Shown here: one piece after another, positions 54,435-64,000 of the stretch | How positions within the stretch are numbered: the first letter of the stretch is position 1 | Layout of the letters: each line of letters begins with the position of its first letter | Assembly (NCBI RefSeq): GCF_905147365.1 | Contig: NC_056428.1 | Location: 19,250,001-19,314,000 of the forward strand | Direction of reading: 5' to 3' | Length of the DNA stretch: 64,000 bases | Origin: Aricia agestis | Lineage: Eukaryota > Arthropoda > Insecta > Lepidoptera > Lycaenidae | The notes under the pieces: generated by a model | Databases searched by the model: none | What the model saw: only the letters and a program-made list of their open reading frames with translations | What the model was told of the DNA's origin: nothing | Position numbers and translations under genes: made by a program

Positions 54435-55205
54435 TCATAAAAAATATAAATTTGACACCATTAATAGATAAGAATGTGGAAAGCCGGTAACCGTAAAGAT
54501 GCAAAGAATAAACAGTAACCAGAAAGACCATCCCGTTAAATGTAAGCCACTAATTGGCATAAGTAAATTGTCAAGTGCGACCGTTAACTTGACATAGATT
54601 ATGTGACATCCTTGCCAGATAAACTAAGCTAACTTAATGCGGAGGGTACAGATTTGCATTTACAGCTCTGAACCAGTGCTGGAATCGAGTGACTAATCAT
54701 CTTACTTATAATAAAATATGGACACAATGAACAGGCTATACAATATTTTGTTCTAATATATATGACTTTTCTAACTTGTCAGACAAAGCCAGGTCTGCTA
54801 CAGATTTTATTTCCAACAAAGATAGCCAAAACTATGAGGATTCAAAAAATCGAGGAAAGTCTTCTAAAAGTTATCCGAAAATGAGACTTTGAGCCTTCCC
54901 TCGATTTTTTGAGTTAGATACTAGAAACTAGTGCCCTAGGAATTATAAGCTAGGTAAGCTCTGCCTTTACCTGACTTATTCTTTGCATGTCTTGTATTTA
55001 TAATATTATATACGTACGCGTATGCACACAGCGTTGTTCATCGATCAAGTCGGGAATGTGTGTTAGTGTTATTTATTGGGTACATTTATCACTAGAGGTT
55101 ATGGGTTAATTCGATTCGATTTGCAACATCGACTTGTTTGCTAATTCTTGTTTGCAAATTATTCATTATTTTTGTGCCCATAACATTTTTGGTAAAAACG
55201 CAAAT
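54435..55205. other. no gene seen
   Basis: AT-rich, with one inverted pair AAAAAATCGAGGAAAGTCTTC / GCCTTCCCTCGATTTTTTGA near 54845-54920. No frame. Confidence 0.35.
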
Positions 55206-55210
55206 CTCTG

Positions 55211-55436
55211 AGCTATGTCCACACTGTATACTTTCATCTTCAATTTTCGTCATCAACTTTCATATTGGCGCATTCAATAATTGAATGCGTCAAGGAACGC
55301 AACGCCAATATTGTCATTTTTGAAGTTTTGGATACGGTCAGAGGGCATGCGTCGCGGGCATGCCTCATGTTCACTGTTGACTGCGCTATAACGCATGCCC
55401 TTGACGAATAGAAAAAGGCACAGTGTAGACAAAGCT
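55211..55436. mobile_element. MITE with TGTCCACACTGT / ACAGTGTAGACA ends
   Basis: AGCTATGTCCACACTGT at the left, CACAGTGTAGACAAAGCT at the right. GGCATGC-containing segments inside. No clean target duplication. Confidence 0.6.
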
Positions 55437-55729
55437 TATTATTGAAGCAGGTAATGTTTTATGCCTTCATAATAAAGACACTCAAATAATGTCATGCCCA
55501 ATACTATGTAAATGTACGGTGCATATTTAAAAAAAAACATGTTTGCTCGTCCGTTTTCTGTATGTAAAGAAGATTACACAGGTTTAGAATTTATAGTACG
55601 CTGCTCATCCAAGATCTATTCAAATTCAAATTAGCCAGCCCAATACCTCAGAAACAATATCACTAATTCCTAATTTGTATCTTGTCACATTGCAATATAT
55701 AATGACTGTTTCTGACCCTAAGTTCCATA

Positions 55730-55935
55730 AGCAGTGGTTACCTTACCCCTTATGTGGCCTCGGGCGGCAGATCTTTGCGAGGCCATTTGGCCGTCTGTCC
55801 ACCGCGGTCGATGCCGGGACCTCACCGCCAAAAATTAAAATGAAATGCTACTTTATGACTTTTTGCTTGACGCGAGGCCCCTGCAAGAGCGCTAGGCGTC
55901 GGGCGATTGTCGCCACCCCCTAAGGCCGCCACTGC
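55730..55935. repeat. family D dispersed repeat, longest copy
   Basis: GTGGCCTCGGGCGGCAGATC, CACCGCGGTCGATGCCGGGA, CGTCGGGCGATTGTCGCCAC..CCCCTAAGGCCGCCACTG. Shares its last part with 601-645 and 5515-5575. The 82-codon frame is incidental. Confidence 0.55.
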
Positions 55936-56286
55936 CTCTAAGTCGTGTAGTACAAGTCTCATATTCGGCTAAATCGCTTGTCAGGCTGTTCGGCACGCGT
56001 GTCAAATGTAAACCTTTCTAGAACTTTCATTTGCGATACTGCATTATATATCCGCCGCGATTGGTCACATCGTAATACTCATTCTGACAACGTCACGCTT
56101 GCTCGTAATCGCGGTTCGACACGCTATAATAATATATTAATCTTTTGGTATGTTCCGAAATATTACCGAGTATTCTGACTAGTGTATCCGACGCCCTATA
56201 CTATTGTTTGTGATGAGAAAGGTGAGACAAGTATGACGTTTTATAAGTAGGATAATATGATACCGCTAATGTCGTCAGTAAGTATT

Positions 56287-56548
56287 GACAGAAATGACAA
56301 TAATACTAGCCTACGGATCAGTCGGAAGTCTGAACATGCGCTGAAACAAAAGATTTCATAGACAAAACAGTCTTAAAAATGGAGTGCTTCGTTTTGTTCT
56401 TATGATAGACTAGACTTATGACAGAAATGAGAATAATACTAGCCTACGGATCAGTCGGAAGTCTGAACATGCGCTGAAACAAAAGATTTCATAGACAAAA
56501 CAGTCTTAAAAATTGAGTGCTTCGTTTTGTTCTTATGATAGACTTGTC
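56287..56548. repeat. 133-bp tandem duplication
   Basis: GACAGAAATGACAATAATAC..CTTATGATAGAC at 56287 recurs from 56420 with only a few changes (C to G near 56430, G to T near 56514). No gene spans it. Confidence 0.92.
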
Positions 56549-56549
56549 T

Positions 56550-56856
56550 ATGTCAAGCCAGATGTTATCCAAGTGTGCGCTAGTCCAGCTAATATTTAAG
56601 AAAATGTTAGTTGCAGAGTGCTAAAACTATAAACTACAAGGCTGCGTTTCCACTGGAGCTGAGCTAAGCTGCGTTGCGAGGAATGTGGTTTTAAGTCAGG
56701 AGTAACGGGATCGGGGCATAATTCCCGGATGATCACTGCAAACTCCTTGCAGTCAACGCGATATTTAAAAGTTGCGAATGCTTCTAGGGTCTTCTTCCGA
56801 TAGCTCAAATGATTCGATCGTAGTTTGTATCACGTATGCTCGAAGAGACATTCGAG
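56550..56856. other. no gene seen
   Basis: The 70-codon minus frame 56596-56808 has no motif. Nothing else recognised. Confidence 0.35.
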
Positions 56857-56860
56857 TTAA

Positions 56861-57187
56861 GGCGAGGACAAACCCCAATTTGTTATTCCGTGACTCCCGG
56901 TTTACCTAGTTCCAATAAAATAACGAAGTGTTAAAAAAATATGAGATTTAAAGCACAATATTTAAAATACTTACCTTAAACCACTTTTAACTGGCTGTAA
57001 TTAATTTACAAACTCACCTCCGATAAAAATATATTTCATCGAAATATAAGTATTAACTAGAATAATTATACATTTTATTTGAATAAATTGTTAGTAAATC
57101 TATATTAAAATGTCCTTAACCGAACAATTTTGTTTCTTAATGTTTATTTCCAAAGATATTTAAAAAAAAACATGAAAAATAGAGAAG
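56861..57187. mobile_element. TTAA-type MITE, family E copy 3, one end lost
   Basis: TTAA at 56857-56860 then GGCGAGGACAAACCCCAATT. Matches copy 2 up to AACATGAAAAATAGAGAAGAT, where it breaks off; the second end is missing. Confidence 0.78.
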
Positions 57188-57265
57188 ATCAACACAACAA
57201 ATTGGAATTTGTTGTGTTAGACTGTTGCCAATAATAATTGTGACAAAAACGCTTGAAGGCACGGA

Positions 57266-57532
57266 TTAAGTTCCTATAGCGCTGTCCACGATATCACCGT
57301 AGTATGCGACATCAGATTTACACTGTAGGTTGTCTAGCATTGTAGTTCTGGCAGAAAAAACTCTCCCAGAGAACATGATAAGAGGTTTTTCAAACATACT
57401 GCCTTCGGTCGTACATATTCTACCATTTCTACCTATGTGCCCGACCGATGCTAGTAACTTAGATCCGTAAAGTTTGACTTCAAAATTTCCAAGGGCGGTA
57501 ACGAATTGAGATACGCAGTGGTCAATATCCAT
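57266..57532 (-). CDS. unassigned ORF, possible terminal exon or captured gene fragment
   Basis: 88 codons from ATG (57532) to TAA, with a balanced, protein-like composition (MDIDHCVSQFVTALGNFEVK, then ASVGHIGRNGRICTTEGSMF, then CKSDVAYYGDIVDSAIGT). The frame stays open 18 codons upstream to a TAG, where TTCTAG could serve as a splice acceptor. I recognise no family. The left side is a broken MITE, so the segment could be a gene piece carried or stranded among repeats. No poly(A) signal is clearly attached. Confidence 0.35.
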   Translation of the reverse strand: MDIDHCVSQFVTALGNFEVKLYGSKLLASVGHIGRNGRICTTEGSMFEKPLIMFSGRVFSARTTMLDNLQCKSDVAYYGDIVDSAIGT

Positions 57533-57668
57533 CCAGGGTTTAAATAATCGTTTACGAATATTAGGAAAAGTTTGAAAGATCGACCTTTGCTAGAATTGGT
57601 AATCACTTTGGTTGTCGTTGTAAATTTCGTGGAGTTCCTTCAATTCCATTACTTATCAAGTCACCGTT

Positions 57669-57930
57669 TTTAGGGTTCCGTGCCCAAAGGGTAAAAACGG
57701 GACCCTATTACTAAGACTTTGTTGTCTGTCCGTCTGTCTTCTCCAGGCTGTATCTCAAGAACCTTTATAGGTAGAGTTCTAAATTTTTTACAGATTGTGT
57801 ATATCTGTTGCCGCTACAACAACAAATATTGAAAACAAAATAAAATTAATATTTAAGGAAGGCTCCCATACAACAAACATGATTTTTTTGGTCTTTTTTC
57901 GAGTCGACTCGCACTTGGCCAATTTTATTG
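57669..57930 (+). repeat. family A repeat, internally deleted
   Basis: TAGGGTTCCGTGCCCAAAGG..TAAAAACGGGACCC, CAGGCTGTATCTCAAGAACC, TTGCCGCTACAACAACAAAT, then directly CGAGTCGACTCGCACTTGGC. The middle seen in 52838-53287 is shortened. Confidence 0.82.
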
Positions 57931-58029
57931 TAAACATGGTATCAAATTCGGGCAATCTATACAACAAAAAAAGAAATTTGAAAATCTGACCACAAACAGC
58001 AAAGTAAACATTAACTCCTCCTTTTTTGA

Positions 58030-58280
58030 AAGTCGGTTAATAAAAAGTATCTATGATGTTGACCAGGGATGTAAGGTATCACCACGCCAAATTTCATTGA
58101 AATCGGTTCAGCGGATTCGGAGATTAGCCTGCACAAACAGACAAAGAGACAGAGAAACAAAAATTTCAAAAACAGTTAAAATGTGTTCTACTACTCTTCT
58201 AACATGCCCCTGACTCGTTTTTTCAAGTTTATTTTAAATGTACAAAAATTTTACCTCTACGATTTTATTATATGTATAGA
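58030..58280 (-). mobile_element. Helitron-like 5' part
   Basis: Minus strand starts TCTATACATATAATAAAATC at 58280 and reads GTAGAGGTAAAATTTTTGTA..AACGAGTCAGGGGC, as at 12926. It runs to about GCTGAACCGATTTCAATGAA. Confidence 0.65.
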
Positions 58281-58316
58281 AGAAGATAATCCTTCCAAAA
58301 CCTTCAGTGATTATGG

Positions 58317-58412
58317 CTTGCATTGAAACCAAGGGAGACAAGTGTAATTTCATAGTGCCAAAATGTGTGTGCAATACACAAAAGCATTGTCCCTTCCTTC
58401 GTATCACAATGT
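58317..58412 (-). mobile_element. SINE 3' fragment
   Basis: GCATTGAAACCAAGGGAGAC, GTAATTTCATAGTGCCAAAA and TGTGCAATACACAAAAGCAT match 15310-15400 of the SINE. No head. Confidence 0.65.
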
Positions 58413-58414
58413 TC

Positions 58415-58994
58415 TTTGCTGTTGCGCTGTTGCAGGTATATCCAGTAGAGTATAAAATACGGTAGGTAAAATGTATAGACTATAGCGTGTATATAATTTA
58501 CTTTTTAATGGACAATAGACATGTAAACACAACTCCGAGCAGACGTTACCAGCACGTGTTTGGAACGTGACATAATTGATTTTGGACGGTTTACCAAAAT
58601 AGCAGTAGTCAGTACGATAAGAACAATAATAATTAGTATGATAAGTTCCTCATTTAATTATACAGATAACTAATGAGAACCGAAAAACCCATGGTCGGTA
58701 TTTTGACAACAGTTTATCTAAGCGTTTTTGATTGGCTAAATACAAAATCTTTACGTTATTGAATGAATAAGCTCCTATCCTTGCAAAGTGTTATTAGTTT
58801 TTTATTTCGTGGGTTTAGCTACCGGATTTAAAACCGCAAAATTGAATTGCAGAAAAAGTTCATCATAATTATAGAGACGATTATAATTTGGAAGGCCCAC
58901 GTGCCACTTTGGGTTATTCATAATAATCATTTGTCTAATTATCAGTAGCCTATTCTCTTTCACAAATACGGAGAAAGAAAGAGGTGACAAAATA
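58415..58994. other. no gene seen
   Basis: AT-rich; the 82-codon minus frame 58802-59050 runs into MITE G and has no motif. Confidence 0.35.
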
Positions 58995-58998
58995 TTAA

Positions 58999-59176
58999 GG
59001 GTGGGTTGCACCAGAGGCGTTGTTATAGTTAAGGTTAAGGTTGCCCTCAAATATGGCGTCCATTATTGACTTTAATCAGATATTTGACAGTTCATTTGAC
59101 ATTTTGTTGTAGTTAAAGTTAAGTATAATTAAAGTAAGTTGGTGCACCCAACCGTCCCAAACAAGGGTACCCACCC
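58999..59176. mobile_element. TTAA-type MITE, family G copy 2, complete
   Basis: TTAA at 58995-58998 and 59177-59180 flanks GGGTGGGT at the left and ACCCACCC at the right. GTTGCACCAGAGGCG and GGTGCACCCAACC lie just inside. 178 bp, non-coding. Confidence 0.84.
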
Positions 59177-59179
59177 TTA

Positions 59180-59332
59180 ATGTACGATTTACTTTATCGT
59201 AGATTAGCGCAAGAAAATCTTATGGAGTTATTTGAAAAGACACTTATCCTACATAACGACTGTACCGGATTAAACAAAAAAAAATTGGTTGAAAAAGAAC
59301 TACCTAAAATGTGGCAAAACGTACGGTTTTAA
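59180..59332 (+). CDS. 50-codon ORF of unknown origin
   Basis: ATG directly at the MITE's right TTAA, then MYDLLYRRLAQENLMELFEK, NDCTGLNKKKLVEKELPKMW and a TAA. Composition and charge pattern are protein-like, with a helical LAQENLMELFEKTLILH segment. No family recognised. It may be the remains of a transposon or host exon. Confidence 0.25.
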   Translation: MYDLLYRRLAQENLMELFEKTLILHNDCTGLNKKKLVEKELPKMWQNVRF

Positions 59333-59490
59333 CGGGTTCTGCGCGCTATTCGCTGGCAATATCGAGTGTTACAGAATTCGCAAATCAACAATCTAAATTA
59401 TACAGATCCTGTTCGGTTTCTCACGAGTTTGCGTAACTGGCTGGTACGGGTGTCGCCGCTAGAATGTCCGCTGTGGCAAGGGTAACGCCG

Positions 59491-59649
59491 TGTTTTAGGA
59501 GTATTGTGCACCTGTTTTAGGAGAATTACTAATGTTTTAGGAGAATTACTAGTGTTTTAGGAGAATTACTAGTGTTTTAGAAGAGTTATTAGTGTTTTAG
59601 GAGAATGACTAGAGTGTTTTAGGAGAATTACTAGTGTTTTAGGAGTACA
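59491..59649 (+). repeat. 20-bp minisatellite, eight units
   Basis: TGTTTTAGGAGAATTACTAG is repeated eight times with point changes (TGTTTTAGAAGAGTTATTAG, TGTTTTAGGAGAATGACTAG). Frames do not stay open. Confidence 0.93.
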
Positions 59650-59651
59650 TT

Positions 59652-60288
59652 GGTTGAAACTAAAAACGTTGTATTCAAGTTTGAGACAGCCTGATTATCC
59701 GATTAGAAACATGTATCCAGCCAATTCCAATGGGTTAGAAAAGGTATAAGAAAACATACTCCTGTGTATAGCACAATTGAGTAAAAACTTAATATATATA
59801 AAGGATAATGAGAATCCAGAGAATCTAGTTTTATTTACCGAAAGTCTGAAATGAGTTTGGTTAATATGTCTGTCGTTTTTCTGTTCCTCTTTTTATCTCC
59901 TTGTTTATCAGTTACATCACATTGACCACAAGAGGTTCAGCCTTGATTTTTATATTTGCACCGCTACCATCGTGACGCAACGTCGTTTATTTTGATTTCC
60001 GTTTGTATATTTCCAATAAAACATTTTTATAGTGTAGGTACGTATGGAAGGTGCTTCATGAAATTATTCCTTTTGTATTTATGCAACATGTGTAGTATTT
60101 GTTGTATAGATTTATTTAATTTACAGCACAAGCGCTTCATTCGTTGCGGTCACTACATTATAATGTATTACTAACGTGTTTAACTGTTTATGTTTACAAC
60201 TATATTAGATATAATATTTGGTATGATTTACGGCTGTTCAAGTTTTATTCGGTTTATGATCTCAGTGGCTTGTAACAATAATATTATA
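59652..60288. other. no gene seen
   Basis: AT-rich; the 72-codon frame 59956-60174 has no motif. Confidence 0.35.
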
Positions 60289-60290
60289 TA

Positions 60291-60862
60291 CTAGATGTCC
60301 CGCGCGGCTTCGCCTGCGTAAATTAGGAATTTTTCAGAAACCGTACATTTTCCTATAAAAATTAGCTATTAACACCACATGTTTCCCTATAAATTTTGAG
60401 GAGTTCCCTCGATTGCTTATGGATCCTTCATCAGATCACCACTTTTGTGAATATAATGCCAAATTGGGATGATACCCTATATACCAAAAGAAAATTTTTG
60501 AAAATCGGTTAACAAACGGCGGAGTAATCGTTGAACATAAGAAAACGAACATAACACCTCCCCCATTTTGAAAGTCGGTTAAAATTGTAGCCTATGTGTT
60601 ATTCTGATGTATAAGCTATATTATTGTAAAGTTTCATTAAAATCCGTTCCGTAGTTTTTGCGTGAAAGAGTAACAAACATCAATACATCCACACATCCAT
60701 ACATCCAAACAAACTTTCGCCTTTATAATATTAGTAGGATATATTATTGTAAAGTTTCATTAAAATCCGTTCCGTAGTTTTTGCGTGAAAGAGTAACAAA
60801 CATCCATACATCCACACATCCATACATCCAAACAAACTTTCGCCTTTATAATATTAGTAGGA
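60291..60862 (-). mobile_element. Helitron-like element with a duplicated 5' end
   Basis: CTAGATGTCCCGCGCGGCTT at 60291 (3' end) and minus-strand TCCTACTAATATTATAAAGG at 60862. The block ATATTATTGTAAAGTTTCAT...TATAATATTAGTAGGAT occurs twice in tandem, period 123 (60618 and 60741), so the 5' terminus is present at both 60740 and 60862. Related to 45801-46873. Confidence 0.8.
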
Positions 60863-60865
60863 TGT

Positions 60866-61415
60866 CGCAGCCAACTGGTTTAAATAGCCGTACAATCAAA
60901 CAGCTAGCCCTTTTACTGAACAACGCCATTCAATCACACGTCTAGCTTTCTAATTGAATATTTAAGTCGCTCAAAACGTACAACACTACAGCTGATTCAA
61001 AAGCCGCCGTTTGATTGAATTAGTTCAGCGCTCGTGCGTTTTGCTTACAATATGGCGTCAACTAACCAGTGTTTTGTGGTTGTATTAAGAGATTTTTCGT
61101 AAATATGTATACGTTATAAGTATTATTAAAGAGACAGAAATTATAGGGACACATACGAGTGAATCAAAATATAAACTAATATTCGAGGAGAAATTACGGG
61201 ATTATGATTTCACAATCCCGTAGTTTTGCATTTGCATCACCAAGGTATTTATTGCAATTGTGTTCAAAATGAGTATCTAGCTGTAGTGTCGAACGTTTCA
61301 GTCAACAAGTCGGCTAAGCGACGTATAGCCGTGTGATTGAATGGGGTTGTTCGTTCGTTCGTCAGTAAAAGGGCTAGCTGTTTGATTGTACGGTTATTTA
61401 AACCAGTTGGCTGCG
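60866..61415. mobile_element. MITE with 53-bp ends, 550 bp
   Basis: CGCAGCCAACTGGTTTAAAT..AGCTAGCCCTTTTACTGA is inverted at the right (TCAGTAAAAGGGCTAGCTGT..CCAGTTGGCTGCG) with one mismatch, and matching continues after a small gap through CATTCAATCACACG. Non-coding interior. It sits four bases from the Helitron end. Confidence 0.85.
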
Positions 61416-61581
61416 TTATATACATTTGCTTGTAAATGTTAATTTACTCTGAATCAATAATGAAAAAAAAAAATTTAATGCTTGAGCTTGGACATCAAGT
61501 TGTCGATTAACTTGTAATGAAGATAGTGTCGTCATTATACAAGCTTTGATTATATTGGTCTTCTAACTTCTTCTTCTTCTT

Positions 61582-61680
61582 ACATGTCTACCTGTAGACA
61601 CTAGTAGAGATACTACTAGAGTTACAATATGTCTACCTGTAGACTCTAGTAGATATACTAGTGTCTACAGGTAGACATGT
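61582..61680. repeat. imperfect 99-bp palindrome
   Basis: ACATGTCTACCTGTAGACAC..TAGTAGAG against CTCTAGTAGATATACTAGTG..TCTACAGGTAGACATGT. ATGTCTACCTGTAGAC also occurs as a direct repeat at 61629. Confidence 0.85.
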
Positions 61681-61891
61681 CTATCGGGTGGATATGAGTA
61701 GTGTCAGTGATCTCAGCAACGACCGACGAAGCCTTGCAGCAAGGTTGTGTCGCGCCGTGCGAGGAATCCACAATTGCTTGATATCGAAATAATATATCGA
61801 TTTTGTTGATCATCTTAAACACGTGCGGGTTTTGTAGCTTAATAAATAATCAGTAACTTAAAAAATATCGGTTTCTTGGAATAATTTTAAT

Positions 61892-61932
61892 TAAAACAAA
61901 AACGACACTGCTTGAGTGTCGTTTTTGTTTTA
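61892..61932. repeat. perfect hairpin, 17-bp stem
   Basis: TAAAACAAAAACGACAC, loop TGCTTGA, and the exact complement. No promoter or repeat context recognised. Confidence 0.85.
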
Positions 61933-62339
61933 AGCAGAAACCACCGAATAATACATTTCGTAAAAGTTTTTTAAGTCTAACCTGGCAAATGGAAAATGTG
62001 TAAAAAACTTAAAGGACAAGAAACTTTTGATATGACAGGAATTTATTTTAATATCTAGAGATTAGTTTGATTGAAACAAAAAACAACCATGTTACTTTAG
62101 ACAGTGACATGATATTATGTCAAATCAAAATGTTATCGATTGGATGCGGATAATGTTTTTTGCGCATTCTGTAGAACTTTTTGTTCGAGCAAAGTTGAAG
62201 TAGTTTCAAAGAACTTTGTTGACTTTTTGTCCTGGAATTGTTTGGCAGGTTTCCGTTCCGTATTTTACTACGAAGATAGGTATAATAGAGTATATCTTAA
62301 TTATTTTGTCCTTAGGATACAGATCATGTCAAGGGTAAA

Positions 62340-62605
62340 GTAATAATTATTATAGCATCAATGTCTCCAACGCCAAAGGGGAAGCCTTTCCTCTCAGTTC
62401 TCCTCGTGATTATGGGTTCGATTCCTGCAGTGGAACCAAGAAAAATGTTTGTTCAAACATTCTTAAGAACAATGCAGGCTGACCACATTCACTGAAAAGA
62501 AAAATGATTTCAGAATAAATAGAATCATGTAAAAAGTCCGTCCTGCGCCTGCTTTCTCGACAATCGTGGCGTTTATCAATCCCACTTATTAGTATCATGA
62601 GAATT
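62340..62605 (+). mobile_element. SINE related to 15267-15623, degraded head
   Basis: GGTTCGATTCCTGC (62415-62428) keeps the B box. The body follows: AACAATGCAGGCTGACCACA, ATGTAAAAAGTCCGTCCTGC, GCCTGCTTTCTCGACAATCG, TCCCACTTATTAGTATCATGAG. The first part of the tRNA head has no A box. Confidence 0.7.
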
Positions 62606-62609
62606 CTTG

Positions 62610-64000
62610 TGGCTGCGCAGACATTTAGGAACTATCATAAATCCTACTTGATTTCATTGAAATTGGCCCCCAATATCGAAGTGTGGAAGCCATTAAAATG
62701 TAGCTAATACTGCTAATACCAAGAAAATATAAGTATCAATACAGCTGGTTTCTTTGTTTTAGTAGTCTATAGGTACTGTCTCCGTAACAAGCGACGACCA
62801 TCGAAATAATGTAGTCGTTAGTGACTACAAAATAGTCTTAGTAATGTCTATTCTGTGGCCTTATCTTTGAAGGATTTCGTTTAGTCAAATATTATAGTTG
62901 ACTACTTAGAACGTTTTGGACATTTTTGACCATTTATAAAGATCTACAGTTATTTAAGTATTCAATAAAGTAAATAAGCATTTTCGTACTAAGTATAATG
63001 ATTTAAATACATACCTCTATAATCTATATTATGAAAACAGATTTTTAGTGCCTAATGACCATTATCATGTCGCACAACACAATTGATATTAAGTCCAGTT
63101 AATGGACCAAGATGATAACAGTTAGGTATTCGTGACACGAAATAATTATTGAACTCAGAATGAGGCCAAAGGCACTTGCGTTATGTTTGTTTATGTAATC
63201 ACCAGGGCTGCCTATCGCGAACTCCTTGCGAAATAAATAATATTTAATAAAGACATTAGTTTTTGTCAACCCTACGGCTAATAATTTATAGCAAATATAA
63301 AAGATAAAAACATTTTAGTAGAGGAACTGTATGTGGCAGGCGGCAGCCCTAAGGACAATTCGTTGCAATATATTTATAATGAATATATAATAGAGGAAAT
63401 AGTTGTGCCAACCCTGCGCCAGTGCAGGATTTCACCTCGTCTCTGCGCTGTGCTGGCGCCACCGAACAGCACCCGCTTGCCTCACATGTAGGGTTGCTAC
63501 TTACAAAATACTAAACAATAACTGGGCATAAATATTAATAAATAGTAAAAAATAATATACCATACTTAATTCATATTTGTTATTTATAAAATATATAAGT
63601 CTGTATGTCTGTTACCTCTTAAGTGTACAAAAAATGTCGTGTACTGCTTTTGGTATATTATTGTAGATGGAAGTGTCAAAATAATTAGAAAAAAAAAACT
63701 GATCTTCCGGGTTGAGTATGTAGTCATTTCCTTCGGTAGTTTGTACAAGAAAATAGTAAACGAATCGAATTAATCCTTATATCCGTTCACTGGATAAATC
63801 AGCTAATGTATTGTTTAATTTGTAATTAATTGATTTAGGTAAATTATATTCTTAATGATGTACTATGCACAATTTAAATCTTTACGTAAAACGAATTTAT
63901 AGCATCCGTTTTGTTATTAAAACATGAGGAATTTGTTACAATAAAAATAACAATAATTCTACTTTCCCGCACTTTTTTTTATATCTATGACATAAAAATG
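62610..64000. other. no gene seen to the window edge
   Basis: AT-rich. A GC-rich spot at 63412-63480 (CCTGCGCCAGTGCAGG hairpin, TGTGCTGGCGCCACC) stands out but has no open frame. Nothing else recognised. Confidence 0.4.

Noticed and set aside
55675..55923. 82-codon ORF
   Set aside because: It is within a family D repeat.
59491..59649. CRISPR-like array
   Set aside because: Units are contiguous with no spacers.

Overview
The window is AT-rich animal DNA, almost certainly from a moth or butterfly (Lepidoptera). I base this on the repeats. There are Helitron-like elements with Lep1-type ends (TCTATACTAATATTATAAA at the start, GCGGGCAACAGCTAG at the end), tRNA-derived SINEs, a LINE ORF1 of the MALVANELL/RRRDG type common in lepidopteran genomes, and many copies of a repeat carrying (GACA/GACGGACA)n arrays. 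No bacterial, plasmid or viral genes, no rRNA and no CRISPR array were seen. Species cannot be told from the sequence. All homology statements are from recognition by eye, not from a search.

Gene content is very low. The one convincing host gene is a two-exon plus-strand gene (coding 3638-3644 joined to 4116-4780) for a 223-residue protein with an N-terminal cysteine-bearing segment, a regular coiled coil, a lysine-rich block and an acidic C-terminus; it has a poly(A) signal at 5324. I do not recognise its family. A GC-rich promoter-like patch with an initiator and a perfect splice donor at 29164-29358 may be the first exon of a second gene whose later exons are not visible here. Two small unassigned ORFs (57266-57532 minus, 59180-59332 plus) are possible gene fragments.

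Transposon-derived coding sequence: an intact ORF1 of an ORF2-less LINE (16149-17294, minus), a LINE reverse-transcriptase remnant (6163-6531) and a Penelope-like GIY-YIG tail (22459-22704).

Layout. 1-5.4 kb: hAT-like element with an exact 8-bp target duplication, then the spliced gene. 5.4-8 kb: foldback elements and a LINE remnant. 8-13 kb: mostly unassigned, then a repeat cluster ending in a GACA minisatellite. 13.9-19 kb: TTAA-flanked MITEs, a tRNA-SINE with its target duplication, and the half-LINE nested in a MITE. 19-27.4 kb: Helitrons, (TA)n, a near-perfect 132-bp-arm foldback, Penelope remnant, inverted Helitron arms with an inserted hairpin MITE, and a foldback that encodes the same peptide on both strands. 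27.4-31 kb: low-repeat AT-rich DNA around the promoter candidate. 31-38 kb: several long inverted repeats. 39-49 kb: nested Helitrons, MITEs and a second hAT-like element with an exact 8-bp duplication. 49-64 kb: more of the same families, tandem duplications and a Helitron with a duplicated 5' end.

The main story is element-into-element insertion. Repeat families are named A-N below only for cross-reference: A = GGGTTCCGTACC / GACTCGCACTTGGCC repeat (about 11 copies); B = G-tract repeat (3); C = GCGCTATCGAAG repeat (5); D = GTCGCCCCTAAGGCCGC repeat (3); E, F, G, L = MITEs flanked by TTAA; H = GACTTCAAAAGAATGAAAATTG repeat; J, K = foldbacks; N = paired MITE inside G.
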